A stretch of 64,000 nt of DNA from Muscardinus avellanarius (GCA_963383645.1 OY726572.1:73557002-73621001), one strand, 5' to 3'. Shown: positions 11,891 through 24,750, numbered from the stretch's first letter. Made by a program: numbers and translations. Notes: generated by a model not told the origin, from the sequence alone.

Positions 11891-14800
11891 TATCTTGGAG
11901 TTCATGTTGTTTTGATGTCCTGGATCCAGCCCCCATTATACAACCTACACTCTTGACCATGAATATATTTAAAGCAGGGATAAACATAAATCATCTAAGT
12001 CCCTTTAAATATGCATCCCCAAATTTGGCATATGGTAGGTAAATATAGGAGTAACTCTATAAACTTATTCAATCTAAATATGTTAAGCTCTTTAAGACAT
12101 GAAGATAATGGAAGTTGATAGACATTTTAATGTATTTGGAAATATCAATTTTACAATATCTCAAAGGGTAAAATTAAGACATTTATTCTTTGAAAATAAA
12201 AACATACACATTGAGTGTTCATGAGTTATTACATTGCAGATTCTTACATAGTATTTCAAAGATCATAAGGGTATTATTTTATCAGACAGAGAACATATAT
12301 TAATGTCCATAAAATTGGCAATTATGCTATAGATTCTGAGAGACAGAAGTTCCCCCTAAACAAATTAAGGTCTAAAAAAGATGGCATATGATTGTAATGG
12401 AATTGGAGGCCTAGAGGAGCAAGCATTGTGTCTTGTGGGGTGCTAATTCTAAGTAATGCTTCACCAAAGCAACTTCTGTACACAAGTAAACTTGGGAAAT
12501 GTCTTTTTTCTTCTAAACTAGTATCTGAAAATTTCTGCCACTTAATAGGCAAACAGTGAAATTGCATCCATATTTCTCATTTTGATATTATATTCTTATA
12601 TTATACAATAAGATATTATATATCCAGATATGCCATATTGATTTGGCCAAACCTAGCTGGAATAATCTTCATCCTGCAGAATACACCAGGGGGAATACTG
12701 ATATAGGTTTTCTAAAGCTTTCTACTAATTTTATTTGTTGCAAAAATATTATAACCAATATTTTTTTGTAAAAATTCATTTTATCCCTCCTGTCACACTT
12801 ATGGTATATGTTGTTTGCAATTTTGTGCTTCATTTTGGGCTTGTCCATGTTAATTTTCAACATGATTGTAACCCTAAAATGCCCATGGTTCTGGCTCTTT
12901 TTTAAATTCTTAATTTGCATCTTTAACTTACATTTTATAATTGTCATTTGATGACATTTCATTGCAATTTTTAATATTTTATTATTCCTCATTTTTATTT
13001 GTAAACAGTATAAAAATGAACACTTTTCAGCACATTACTTTCTAATACAAATAGCATGAAAATCAAAGAGTATAGACACTGAGTGGAAAACTCTAGTGAT
13101 TATGGCCAAGTTGTTTATAAAACGCTTGGATCATTTTATATGACTTCGTCTCATCTTTAATTATATTGAGTTCCTTTATCGTCAGGCTAGCAATAATTAA
13201 TAGCAACTGACATAAACTAGAAATGTGTAAATTGTTATATTTTCCTATAAGTCTCACAGAGCCTATATAGATAAACATTAGTTTGCTATAAAATAGTTAT
13301 AATTTTGTTATTCTTTTATTTTGTTTTAATATGCTTTTATTGATGCATTGTAATTGTAGATCATAATGAGGTTGTGAATAATAGAAACATATATGCCCAG
13401 CATGCCAACTTTGGTTATTATTAACCCTTGAGTATCTTTATATAGATGTATCTGGTATGAATCATTTTTTTCATTCTGAGCTATTATTTTTTAAAAAATT
13501 TGATATTGTGTTTATTTTCTCCAGTGTCTCAAACACAACACTGTTCATGACTTGTGGAGACTTCAATTGTGTTTTATTTATATGGTTTTCCATTTCTGTT
13601 ATTTGGCTTCTCTTTAAAAATTTCAAGTTCTGGGTATATATTTTTATTTCTGAAATTTTCTACTATCTCATTATAGCCAATTAATTGGAAATATTTGTTT
13701 AAAATGTTTTCAAAACAACCTAAAGGGAAATATGCATGAGTGTTTAATTTTACTTTGAGCAACAAAGCTCATTCCAAGCACAAATAAGGAAGAAATTAAA
13801 AAGTAAATATCTGATACTTTAAATATGTCATAATTTCTTAAATAGCAAAATGAAGGCAAAATAAAGAGGTAAATTATTCATGCAAAATATTAAAATATAC
13901 AGTGAACAAAGTCTTGACCTACTTAATAGTTATTGAGCTCTTGCAGATGAGTCAGTAAAATACCCCAAATACTTCTTTCAGAAAGGTCAATAAACATTTA
14001 TTTATTTTTGCTTTTATAAACAGGAAAAATTAAATTTAGAGATTGTGATAAATAGAATATAAATCCAGACAATTTACATTTATATGCCTTTGTAGAGGTC
14101 ATTTATTCTAACTAACCAATTGGATATGTCATTAACTAGTCACATATATGTATGTATATTTAAATAACTTCTAAAAATGCTAGCAGAATTTGAGCTTCTG
14201 GAAATAAATCACATAGGAAAAGAAAAGAAAAATAAGGCACTGACAAGAAATTTGCAGAGAGAATGAAAGAGACTGACAATGAAATGGTTGTAATTCTGAG
14301 TTTGTAGTTTTCGGGACTCCTGTACAATTGCACATTGTCAGTTCTGGTAAAGAGTTGAGAAAATGCCAGCAGTTACCATGATTATACCTGCCTTGCCATA
14401 CAATATCACTGCGGCTGTTGGAATGCTTCAAAGGACACATGAAGGAACAGTTCTCAAATGTTCTCCTGATTTGGGCATTTGTCAGGTTGGTTAGATGGAA
14501 GCTTCCTAAAGGGATGCACAGTGCAGATGGAAGGTTCACACCTGGGATGACTGGCACTGGGCACTCTACTGAAACAGGGCACCGGGCACTGGGCAGTCTG
14601 CTAAAAGTGAAAGAGAAGTTTCCAGACTCTTAGAGATATAAAGAAATCTGTCCCCAGATTCACAAGTCCAGTGCTTCTTGTTGTTGTTTTGTAGTTTAAC
14701 TTGTCAAGATCTGAATGGTGAAATCAATCAGATGAAACTGTGCTTTGTCACTATTCAGATTGATTAGAAAAGTGTAGGTAAACCTAGTCTAACACTCTTA

Positions 14801-14915
14801 TTGGCCATCATAGCTAATAGATATAGCTTTATTATGAAATACTAAGTCATATACAAAGAGATTCAGATATTTCTGATCCTAGAAGCACCAGTTTAGAATT
14901 GCACAATTCAAGGTA
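11891..14915. other. Intergenic, no gene seen
   Basis: Mostly AT-rich sequence without a recognisable repeat. A short L1 3'-tip-like piece (minus strand, 'gcttttattgatgcattgtaa') lies at about 13330-13400. The 80-125 residue frames around 12.3-12.6 kb and 14.2-14.6 kb show no family motif I recognise. Confidence 0.45.
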
Positions 14916-15130
14916 TTTTTGGGGGGGTCTGGGTATTGAACCCGGAGGCATTTGATTTCCGATCTATACCTCCTGCCTTATGCCCCATTTTTTAATTCTT
15001 TGTTTTGAAACAGGGTCTCACTAAGTTGCAGAGGGCCTCACTAAGGGGCTGAGGCTGTCCACGAACCATGATCCTTCGGTCTCAGCCTCCATAATGCTGG
15101 GATTACAAGTGTGTGATACCATACCCGGCG
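14916..15130 (-). mobile_element. B1-dID SINE
   Basis: Complement of ID ('tattgaacccggaggcatt') followed by the complement of B1 ('atgctgggattacaagtgtg', ending 'acccggcg'). Confidence 0.92.
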
Positions 15131-15460
15131 TAGTATTTTTTGACCAATAATCTTGTTCAGTGTAGATAAATACATACTCCAGGTTTTCCTAAGTGACTGA
15201 ATTAATGCATACACTTTAGCATCTCTTAGGAAGCTGTGGGGTTGGGGACATGCACAGCTATGCCTTTGCATCCTCCTCACCCACTCCCCTTCTCACTTGG
15301 TACCATGGATTTTAGTGGTAGTTACATTTGTGACTCTTGGTCTTCCTGTTTAGTGGGAGTTCTCACATTACTCCTTTGATTTCCTAGTCCTACAGTATCT
15401 CTGTCCTTTTTCTGTGTGTGCAGTGGGCTTACAACTCCACTGCAAACAGCCCTGTTGGTA
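15131..15460. other. Spacer between two SINEs
   Basis: 330 bp of apparently unique sequence; nothing recognisable. Confidence 0.5.
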
Positions 15461-15687
15461 GCCGGGCGTGGTGGCACACGCTTGAAATTCCAGCATTCGG
15501 GAGGCTGAGGCAGGTGGATCGCGGTTCATAGACAGCTTCAGCTACTTAGTGAGGCCTTCTACAATTTAGAGAGACCTTGTTTCAAAATAAAGAATAAAAA
15601 TAGGGCTGGGGGTGCAGCTCAGTGGTAGAGTGCCTGTGGGTTCCATCCCTAGTACCGCCAGCCCCCAATCACCTCCCCCCATAAAAA
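15461..15687 (+). mobile_element. B1-dID SINE, well preserved
   Basis: Near-consensus copy: gccgggcgtggtggcacacg at the 5' end, 'cagctacttagtgaggcc' in the middle, 'gggctgggggtgcagctcag' ID half with 'tagagtgcc', and a 3' A-rich end with CCCCAA interruptions. Confidence 0.95.
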
Positions 15688-16770
15688 ACCCAGTTCTGTT
15701 GGAGAACTGAGTGATTTTGACTACCTTGCTCACAGTCAGCCTCCTTACACAATGACCACCATTCCTAGAAATTAATGAACCTTTGAACCACATATGTAAA
15801 AGTCTACTTTGGCTTTTTCAGTGTCTTCCCAGATTTCTGCCCCTCTGCGATTCATTCACCCTCTTCTCTAAGTGCCCAGCCTGTGACCTGCTTCTGCTCT
15901 CTTCTCCTTTCTTTATTCATCATGCCCTTTCATCAGATTTAATCTTTTTAGCCTTTAGTTTTTACAGTATCAGTGTCTATGTTTGGGATTTTTTTTTCTC
16001 TCAGTAATGTGTCTGACCTTAGGATAATTCAAATTTAATAGATACCTGGTTTGGTGGGCAGGAAAACTGAGGTGTTTATACCATAGGAGCCATATCAGTG
16101 TTGGTAATAGTTTTTTAATCTTGTTCAAATTGAAGGGTTCGCCCAACAGTAAAAGGAGGTGTAGCTGCCCACACCTCATGAGAATAGACTGTGGGAAGCC
16201 TTGGAACTACTTTTACTTTTAGACCATAAATACTCACTGTGTCAGTTACATTTACATCCTAGAAGAACATAATAATTTTGTTCAACATACATTTATTGAA
16301 TTACCCACTGTGTCTCTTTTCCTCTCAAAAGGAAGGTGTGCACAAAACCTACTTGAATCCTAGTTGTTCCTTATAAACCATACTTTTAGATGGTAGGGTT
16401 TTATGACCTTACGCTACACATTTAAAACCTGGGATTATTTTACATGTGCATGATTTAGTTCAGCATTTTTCAGTAGGAAAAAGTAGCAATTATTACTTCT
16501 ACTTTTGGGTAGGAAAAATAGGGTACTCTGTTCATGCTAAGAAAAGCAAGATCCATTTAAATACACTTTTTTGATACACTTGTCTGTCAGACCATGGTCA
16601 CAAAACATTTTTATAAATATGAAGGTAGTTTGTAAAAAAAAGAAACAAGGAAGAAAATCAATTCAAACATTTTTTTGTCAAACTCTCTAAACTAGATATT
16701 GTTGACACATCAGCTTCTGAAAGGCTTCTGCTGTAGTAATAGTCACATAACAATGAAAGATTATTGGGGA
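15688..16770. other. Intergenic, no gene seen
   Basis: C/T-rich stretch at 15.80-15.96 kb could be worn L2. 'catttattgaattacccactgtg' near 16.29 kb resembles MIR-type sequence. Neither is firm. Confidence 0.4.
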
Positions 16771-16894
16771 GCTGGAATGATGGTGCACACCTATAATACT
16801 AGTACTTGGGAGGCCAAGACAGTAGGATTGCAGCCTTAAGAATTTAGTGGGAACCTCAACAACTTAGTAAGGCTATGTCAGAAAACAAAAAGAG
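16771..16894 (+). mobile_element. B1-dID SINE, B1 half
   Basis: B1-like half ('ctggaatgatggtgcacacc', 'cttgggaggccaagacag') ending in an A-rich stretch, directly followed by a second SINE. Confidence 0.75.
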
Positions 16895-17178
16895 AGCTGG
16901 TTGGGGCACAGGTCATAACATGGGTCTGTAATCCCCAGTACATGGGAGCCTGAGACTGGAGGATTGTGGTTTTGAGGACAGCCTTAGCAATGTGTCAAGC
17001 AACCTATTGAGACCTTGTTTCAAAACAAAAATAAAAAGGGCTGGAGGTGTAGCTAAGAGGTAGAATGTCCTTCTTTTCGGTTGCCAGTATTACAAAAAAT
17101 AAAAAGGTTTGGGGGGTATATCTCAGAGGAAGAATGCCGCTGGGTTCAATCCCCAGTACCAAAAAAAAAAAAAAAAAA
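16895..17178 (+). mobile_element. B1-dID SINE with a second ID unit
   Basis: A B1 half, then an ID half at about 17039-17093 ('gggctggaggtgtagctaag'), then an A-rich linker and another ID-like unit at about 17107-17160 ('gggggtatatctcagagga', 'ttcaatccccagtacc'), then poly(A). The result is B1-ID-ID. Compare 49638-49944. Confidence 0.8.
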
Positions 17179-17335
17179 CAGGAAGGAAGGAAGGAAGGAA
17201 GGAAGGAAGGAAGGGCAGATGAACAGACAGGAGGAAGAAAGAAGGAAAAGAAGAAATAAAGAAATGAGGAAGGAAGAGAGGAAGGAAGGAAGGAAGGAAG
17301 GAAGGAAGGAAGAAAGAGAGGGAGGGAGGGAAGGG
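17179..17335. repeat. (GGAA)n purine-rich microsatellite
   Basis: GGAA/GGGA repeats seeded at the poly(A) tail of the preceding SINE; almost all purine, with a few C/T breaks near 17218-17258. Confidence 0.95.
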
Positions 17336-17364
17336 AAGATTATTGGGAAAAACTTAGAATATAA

Positions 17365-17690
17365 TTTTAGCCACAATGCACATGGTCCAACTTAAGATGG
17401 TTCAACTTACTATTAATTAACTTCATGATGGTACGAAAACAATATGCATTTGATAGAAATGACAAAATTCCAAATTTTGGTTATTTTTCCTGGGCTAGTG
17501 ATATGTGGCCCAGTACTATTTCAGTGCTGAGCAGTGGCAGCAAGCTACACTTCCCAGTCAGCTGTGCAATCACAGGGGTTAGCAATTGTTGCTACCATGT
17601 GATGTTCCATAGATTAGGGATAATAATGTATTTTAGACATAGAATACTGTCAACTTACAATGGGTTTATCTGATATAACCCTGTTGTCGA
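17365..17690 (+). mobile_element. Tigger-like DNA transposon remnant
   Basis: Opens 'atggtccaacttaagatgg' with 'ttcaactta' and closes 'caacttacaatgggtttatc', the paired end sequences of a pogo/Tigger-type non-autonomous element. The middle contains the expected 'gcagtggcagcaagct' block. No transposase frame remains. Subfamily not assigned. Confidence 0.65.
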
Positions 17691-17839
17691 TCACAGAATC
17701 TGCATTCTTACCAGAAACACGTCTTTGAGGACCTTAAGCTTACTCTACTTTTTATAGTCTAGAACATATTTTCCCTAATCATTTTATTGTTGAGGACTCA
17801 AGCAGGCCAGTCTTTATTATTTCAATTGTGGTATTTAGT

Positions 17840-18370
17840 TACCCTTAATATATTTGAGGACTGGACTGTAGTGATGAGGGATTGAGAGACATCGTGAGTG
17901 GGGTGAATAGGAAAAATAGAGAAATATGATCTTAGTACCCAGCAGATTTTGAAAGTAGAGGGAGCAGGTGGAGCCGCCCATGGTGGTATTTTGGAAGTCT
18001 GAAGAGCATGCGTAACACCAAGGAAGAGAGTGTTGTAAGGAGATGAGTAAGTTTGTGTGGTTGGTCCTCAGGTTGCACGGGGTCAGGGCATGATGGGAAG
18101 AAGTCTGTGAGTAGGTTGCACAGGATATTGAATCCTAGTCTAAGGGATGTGGGCTTCATTTCTATTCAAGGGGAAGTCATCTAATTAATGTGCTGCAATG
18201 TCTGAAGCACTGCATGATGACTGTGCGGAGAGAGGATCATAATTGGGGAAAGTGGTGGCAGAAAAATCAATTAGGAGGCTCCAGCAGCGAGTAAGGCAAG
18301 GCCTTGGAGGGGCTGAAGGGGGGCAGCATGATCCAGCACAGGGCAGCCTGGGGAAGTGACCTGCTAAAAT
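17840..18370 (-). mobile_element. L2 LINE fragment
   Basis: Antisense L2: 'aatcaattaggaggctccagcag' corresponds to the L2 'tagtccaggcgagag' neighbourhood. It is preceded by the block in which L2 reads 'tttggactttatcctaag' (here 'tgggcttcatttctattcaag'). Confidence 0.6.
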
Positions 18371-19706
18371 CAAAACTGAGATCAATAAAGATAAATCCAC
18401 ATTTTGCTTATGTACAAAAACATCCAAATAATTGCAAAGATAATGGTTAAGAAAAGACTAGCTAGGCAGGCACAAGTACAGCAGACAGAGACCTGGGAGT
18501 CCAAGAGGACCATATGGTGAATGTGAGTCAGCAGTGTTGTGCTGTTATTAAAAAACAGAACCAGCGCTATGGAGAAATATATTAATAGGAGCAAGGCGTG
18601 CAAATGACAGGAAGTAGCCTTTCTGATCTGTTCATACTTGTTCAAAATTTTACTTTTCTTATTGACTCTGTTGGACCTCAAAGTTTAAGGTCATATTTAG
18701 AAAGTGCAGTGGGGTCTAGAGAAGGCCATTTCAAAATCAGAGGGGATAAAGAGTGCTATCTGTGATCTTGGGTCCTTCAGATAATGTGAAAAATAAATTA
18801 CAGTAAACTTATCTTTTACTCATTTACTTTTATTATTTGAGACCCACAGAAGTCGTAAATATGGCATCTAACAGCTCAAAGAATCAAGCTGTCTTAAAAG
18901 TTCCTCTTCAGGATACAGCGTTATTTGGAAATTCCTTTCTACCTTATCCTTATAATACATATTATATAATATATATAATATATTATATAATATAATATAC
19001 AAGCTTAATAGGAAAGGCAGGAACGGGAAGGTTCGAAATGCTCCCTTCACCCCTCCATAGGACTGAATTCAGAACTCTGTCTTCTCACTTTCACATTGAA
19101 TACGTTCACGTCTTCCACTTCTTTGCCATTTTCATGCAACAGTTTGAGAGCTCCTGCTCAGCCTCACTTGCAGAGGACACAGCTGAGCACACAGCTGGAT
19201 CAAGAATCTTGTCACATGTTTACAGAGACCTCTAAACATATCAATCACGCCCTCATTCTTGTACAACTTCACGAAGCCTCCTCACCCCGCCAGGCTGCAG
19301 TCTCCAGGAGAACAGGAACTCTCTTGTTGCTTGCTGACATTTTCCCAAAACTTACATAAATATTGGTTTTATGGAAAAATAATTATACCTGTCTCACAAA
19401 TAGGAATAAGTAAGAGACAATTCTTTAAGGCAGGTGTGAACTATTTGAAGGCTGGCAGCAAGGAAGCTCAAAAACGTTGATACCATATAAGTAGAAAGAA
19501 GAAGAGTGGTTAGCAGAAGTTGGGAAGGATGGAGGGAAGGGAGAGAGGGTAGAAGATGGTCATTATTCACCCAGGTATGGTCCGTGAGGAAGATTGACTT
19601 CTAATGTTCTAGAGCACAGTAAGGTAACTGTTCTTAAATAATTATTTGGTATTTCAAATTAGCTAGTAGAAAATAATTAGAATGTTCCCAGCACAAAAAT
19701 GATACC
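18371..19706. other. Intergenic, no gene seen
   Basis: Contains an AT-only palindromic stretch at about 18955-19006 (tatataatata motif repeated) and a possible L2 3' piece at 19290-19380 ('ctccaggagaacaggaactct'). No coding exon evident. Confidence 0.45.
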
Positions 19707-19895
19707 TTTTTTTTTGGGGGGGTACTGGGGTTCCTGGAAGCCCTTCTACATCCGGGCTACACTCCCAGATCTATTTTATATTTTTATTTGGAAACAGGGT
19801 CTTTTAAGCTAGTGAGGCTGGCTTCAAACCTGCGCCATCCTCCTCTCTCTGCCTCCCAAGCACAGGGATTACAAGCGTGCGCCACCACACCCGGC
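19707..19895 (-). mobile_element. B1-dID SINE, short subfamily
   Basis: Carries the short-subfamily marks: 'ttcctggaagccc' in the ID half, 'atttggaaacagggtctttt', and no 'cactaagtagctgagg' segment. Flanked by AAATGATACC on both sides. Confidence 0.93.
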
Positions 19896-19921
19896 AAATG
19901 ATACCTTTTTTTTTAACAGTG

Positions 19922-19974
<53 letters not shown>
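19922..19974. repeat. (TA)n microsatellite
   Basis: TA run with one G interruption; a (CA)n of about 20 units follows at 20115-20152. Confidence 0.95.
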
Positions 19975-20111
19975 TCAATTCAAATCTTATCATTACATAT
20001 TATATACATGTACTGAGACAGCACAATAAATTTACTCTATGAACCTGTAGAATGATTCTGTCCATTAAAGATTTAAAAGTCTATATTAAGCAAGGACAGT
20101 TTATCTAAAAC

Positions 20112-20152
<41 letters not shown>

Positions 20153-20184
20153 CCGTGAATCACTACAGTTTACTGGTGAGTAGT

Positions 20185-20400
20185 GTGAACAGCTTAGCTC
20201 CAAATCTCTACTGTCTTATTGATGAGCTTGGACAAGTTTCCAACCCTCTGTGCCAAGGCTTTCTTACCTGTAAAGTCAAGGTTTTTACCACACCATGTTG
20301 ATATTATGATATTATTATTTTGCATCTCATCGGGTTACTATGAAATTCAGAGGCTGCATATTATGAAAAGTACCTGGATAGTGCCCGAGAAAGAATCCAA
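20185..20400 (+). mobile_element. MIR SINE fragment
   Basis: Shows the MIR core order: 'gagcttggacaagtttcc', 'ctctgtgccaaggctttcttacctgtaaa', then 'gggttactatgaaattcag'. Confidence 0.8.
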
Positions 20401-20560
20401 CTTTGTTTGGATAACCTTCCCTATACATCTCCAGTCTAAAGTACACCAAACACATGGTATTCTTGGAAATTTTTTACAATGGATTTACTAACAGATGACA
20501 GGAGTGTGACTTGCTTGGCCTAGGGTAGCTACCAATTATTTTAGCCTATTCACATGATAT

Positions 20561-20784
20561 TTATTTATTTATTTGGTGGTACTGGGGGTGGAACCCAGGT
20601 ACTTTTCTACCTCCAGGCTATACTCCCAGACCCATTTTATACTTTATTTGGAAACAGTGTCTCACTAAGTTGCTAAAAGCCTCAGTAAGTCACTAAGTAG
20701 CTGAGGCTGGCTTGGAACCTGTGAGATCCCCCTGTCTCAGCCTCCCAAGTGCTGGGATTGCAAGTGTGCACCACCACACCTGGC
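20561..20784 (-). mobile_element. B1-dID SINE, intermediate type
   Basis: Combines 'gctatactcccagaccc' and 'atttggaaacag' (marks of the short subfamily) with a retained 'cactaagtagctgagg' middle segment (mark of the long subfamily). Flanked by a TTTA repeat at its tail side. Confidence 0.92.
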
Positions 20785-21355
20785 AGGATTTTTAAATATA
20801 GCCATATGCTCCTAACTAGCACTCTAAAGCGATAATTTTGTATGATGAAGTTAAAGTAAATATATCGGCAGTGAATTAATATAAGTGTATAAAACGGGAC
20901 TATATTTTATTTGATATTAATGAGATCACTTAATAAACTTAAAAAAACTGATCCTTTGAGTTGAATTTGCATAGTTTCTGGACACCATTTAACTCCTTAA
21001 TGATTTATTTTCGCTTTTCTGAATGCTTTTTAGTATTGACAGTTTTTCTTCCTTGACATGAGTTGGACCAAAAAAGATGCTAGAAATAAGGTGGTAAGGT
21101 TAATGTGGAAACCGGTCACTCTTGCCTAGTAGCTACCAGATTGGTGAGATGAGTGTGTAACTGCTGTTGTACTGATCAAAGGGTTTTGATTTGTTTGCTT
21201 GTGATTTGGCATTTTGTACTTCACATACAATTTTCCTTGAAACATGATGCAAAGTAATATTTTTGTTAGGATTTAAGCCCAAATTTGAACTATACTCATC
21301 TGTGTATGCTTTATCGATATTTCACCTTTGAAATTGTACAGACATGCTGTGATAT
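20785..21355. other. Intergenic, no gene seen
   Basis: Apparently unique AT-rich sequence. Confidence 0.5.
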
Positions 21356-21540
21356 CGTGTGTGTGTGTATGTGTGTGTGTAACTGGAGATTGAAAGCAGG
21401 GGATTCTACTTCCAAGCGATACCCCCAGCCCAATGTTATATTTTATTTTGAAATAGCATCTCTCTAAATTGATGAGGGTTTTGCTAAGTTGCTGAGGTTT
21501 GCCTCCAACCTGCCAGCCTCCTGCCTGAGCCTCTGCTATA
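21356..21540 (-). mobile_element. (GT)n plus worn B1-dID SINE
   Basis: A short GT run at 21356-21380 marks the tail side. Then a worn ID complement ('gatacccccagccca') and B1 complement, truncated before the B1 5' end ('cctgcctgagcctc'). Confidence 0.75.
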
Positions 21541-22439
21541 TATTATTTTACTACTTCGTCCTATATTACTATCTTTTCATGAAAACATATTTGAAAAGTT
21601 TAAGAAGGCATATATGTGAGATATGTGAATATTGTGTCACATGCATATGTACATATATATTATATGCACACATACAAACTTTCATATTTGTACTTATATA
21701 GTTATTGAATATATAGTAGAGGATATAGAAATATTTGTCAAGTAGCCTAAATTCTTAAGATTCAGAGTTGATTAATGGTTGATTAATATACTGCCTAGTG
21801 TCTAAACTTACTAGAATGGTACCTTAGAGAACATTTAAAATTTGCATTTCCCCAAACTTCATCAATTTTATGGAATAAAATGACATGGTCCTTGTGCTTA
21901 TAATTTTTCATAATGCTAAAAAAACTAATAATACTATTCAGCTGGAAGCATTTGGGCCCCCTAATTTCTATTTTTCTTTCCTTAGGTTTTTTTAAAAACT
22001 ATTCTTTAAACTTAAAAGCACCTAACCTTTTAAACTGAAAGTACTATATAGTGTGTGAATGTCCTTAGCACTGTTAATTCTTGCCAAGATGACCTGAGGG
22101 TTTTGTCTGGCTGTTGCAATTTCCTTCTCCCACTATTCGCCCCCATTTTCATCTCCCAGTGTGGGCTGTTGCCATCACCTCCTCGATGTCAGAAGAATAA
22201 AATTCTGCATTACAAATGCTCTGTTACATTATCTGGTATTAAAGGAGAAAGATTCATCCTAAAATAACTCTTTTATTTAGGATTTTATGATCTGTGATTT
22301 TTGCAAACATAATCAGGAAAAAAACTGGACTTTTACTTCTTGACTGATTGACTTCTTGTTATTCTGAAATGAAATTATTGAAAATAGATTACAAATATTT
22401 TAAACAGAATGCCTCTTTTTTATGTCTTAAGTTTCAAAG
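21541..22439. other. Intergenic, no gene seen
   Basis: AT-rich, with a CATATG/ATATAT-rich part at 21.61-21.70 kb. No repeat family or exon recognised. Confidence 0.45.
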
Positions 22440-22617
22440 CAGAAATTTTAGATTTGAATCTTAATTTCATTGCACACTAGCACTGGGTAATTTGGTGAGC
22501 ATTTCTGAGCCCCAATTTACTTATCCTAAAATAAGACAGCAATACCAACATGCGGAATTGTCATAGGATTTGAGTTAACACATATAAAATTTATAGTATA
22601 GCATCTGAAAGTTTATT
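22440..22617 (+). mobile_element. MIR SINE fragment
   Basis: MIR core: 'cactgggtaatttggtgagc', 'tctgagccccaatttacttatcc', 'ggatttgagttaacaca'. Confidence 0.8.
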
Positions 22618-22633
22618 AGAAATTATTATTTTA

Positions 22634-22836
22634 GCTGGGTGTGGTGGTGCACGCTTATAATCCTAGCATTTGGGAGGCTGAGACAGGAGGATCACGGTCC
22701 GCAGACAGCCTCAGCTACTCAGGCCCTTTGCAACTCAGTGAGACCCTGTTTCAAAATAAAGAAAAATTTCAGGGCTGGGGGTGTAGCTCGGAGTTAGAAT
22801 GCCCCTGAGTTCCATCCCTAGTACCACACAAAAAAA
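22634..22836 (+). mobile_element. B1-dID SINE with perfect TSD
   Basis: Full-length copy. AGAAATTATTATTTT occurs at 22618-22632 and again at 22836-22850: a perfect 15-bp target-site duplication, so the insertion is fairly recent. Confidence 0.96.
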
Positions 22837-22850
22837 GAAATTATTATTTT

Positions 22851-23400
22851 ACAAATGTTAGAATAGAATGAGACTGCTTTAATTTTGATCATCTCAGCTT
22901 TCTCTCTCTGTCTTACAGATATACACTCTATAATGAGACAATTTCACTCTCTTGTAATCTTTTTTAAATATCAAAAACGAGCACTTTCAATATAGTTTAG
23001 TGTCATGATAAGTTTCATTTCTATCCTTACTGTACCATTAACATCTTTCTCAAATTCTCAGAATGTGGACAGATTTAATACAATTAATGTATACCATAAT
23101 ACTTTATGTTCATTTTCTAAAAACAGTTTTAAAATATAACTCTTATGGCTAAAATTTTTAATTTAATTAATGTTCAGCCATTTATAAATGCTGTATATTC
23201 TTCCAGAGATAATATTTTTGTAAACTTCAGTTTATACTGCTAAGTGAATTTTCTGAATCAAATTTGATTTTTAAACTGACTTTAGAAAGTAATATTAGAT
23301 CAGCGACATCTTGTTTTAATATTAATTGTATTACTATAAAACTTTGTAAAAAATAAGTAAATTTTTTAAAAAAAAGTAATAGTCAAATAAAATAAGAACC
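22851..23400. other. Intergenic, no gene seen
   Basis: AT-rich unique-looking sequence. Confidence 0.5.
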
Positions 23401-23600
23401 AGCTGGATGTGGTGATGCATCCTGTAATCCTAGTACTTGGGAGGCTGAGATAGAAACATCACAAGTTTGAGATCAGTCTCAGCAAGTTGGGGAGCTCCTC
23501 GGGAACCTGGAAAGACATTGTTTTAAAATAAAATATAAAATTTGGCTGCAGGTGTAGCTCAGTGGTATAATTCTCCTGGGTTTAATTTCCAAGGAAATGG
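23401..23600 (+). mobile_element. B1-dID SINE, worn
   Basis: 'agctggatgtggtgatgcat' start, then 'gcaggtgtagctcagtggta' ID half; its A-rich 3' end runs into the polypurine repeat that follows. Confidence 0.85.
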
Positions 23601-23605
23601 AGAGT

Positions 23606-23672
23606 GAGGGAGGAGGAGGGAGAGGAAGAAAGGAGGAGGGGAAAGAAGGGAGGGAGGGAGGGAGGGAGGGAG

Positions 23673-23737
<65 letters not shown>
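23606..23737. repeat. (GGGA)n/(GA)n polypurine tract
   Basis: 132 bp of purines on the plus strand, irregular GGA/GAA first, then GGGA, then a long pure GA run. It sits at the 3' tail of a SINE, from which it probably expanded. Confidence 0.97.
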
Positions 23738-23739
<2 letters not shown>

Positions 23740-24687
23740 GTCCTTAGAATATTTCATAAAGGAGTATTAAGAAATTCCTTTTTAAGTTGTTGCTAAATAA
23801 CTAAGCATTATTGCCCTTTTTTTGAAGAGATAAATTGACACATTTTCTTCTTTCTTTAGTTCAAATATGTACTGATTTTAGAATAGAGAGCTACAACAAT
23901 TGGAAATAATTGATTGTCGATCTGACAGTTTATTTTTAATTCAGCTGCTTCCATTACACCCACTTGGACCTTTTAAAATTCATTGGTTTTATATTTGACT
24001 AGCAAATGAATGGAATGGATCATTTAATTAATGATCATATATGAAAATGCAATTTTATAATAAAAATGCATTTATAAGCTAAATAATATTGAAGAACTAT
24101 CTGGAAATAATGAATTTTTACCAGCTCTATTCTGTGCCTTTATCATGAAATCAAAATTTCATTAACATCAATTTGGAAGTATTAAAGAATGAGAAAAGAC
24201 TTTGTGGTTTAAATTTCTTATTATAAAAATATTAAAATAGATAAAGAAAATGGTTACTCTTGAAGCATGGCAGAGTTAGACAAAATTACTCAGGGAAATC
24301 CAGATTTGTGATATATTTTTATGGATGGGGCAGTAGTTGGAGTAAGTCATTTGAGTTATAGCTTAATTCTAACATAAACATTAACCTCTTGAATATAAGG
24401 GCAAGAAACAAAATGAATTTCTTGGTTTGAGAACCAGTGAATATGGCTTTCTCTTTCTTTTTTTAAATTGAAGCAATTGAAGTAAATTCTTTTGGGTAAA
24501 AGAAACGGGTTAATGTTGAGTCAATAACTTGATTTCTGGGGTCTGGATGATAACTATAGTGATCCTTGAGCTAGATTCAGCTATAGATAGATCTTTATCC
24601 TAGAAAATACAGAGAAGCTTATGTGCTTTGAAAATAAGTAATTTATGAAATTTCAGGACATGAATGTACTAGGATTTAGTGACTTGG

Positions 24688-24688
<1 letters not shown>
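23738..24688. other. Unique-looking AT-rich sequence
   Basis: No repeat recognised over about 950 bp, which is unusual in this window. The part 23930-24190 is rich in TAAT/ATTA core motifs ('catttaattaatgatcat'). No coding frame. Confidence 0.45.

Positions 24689-24750
<62 letters not shown>

Noticed and set aside
14180..14557. 125-residue minus-strand frame
   Set aside because: No recognisable motif, no splice-site or poly(A) context; treated as chance.
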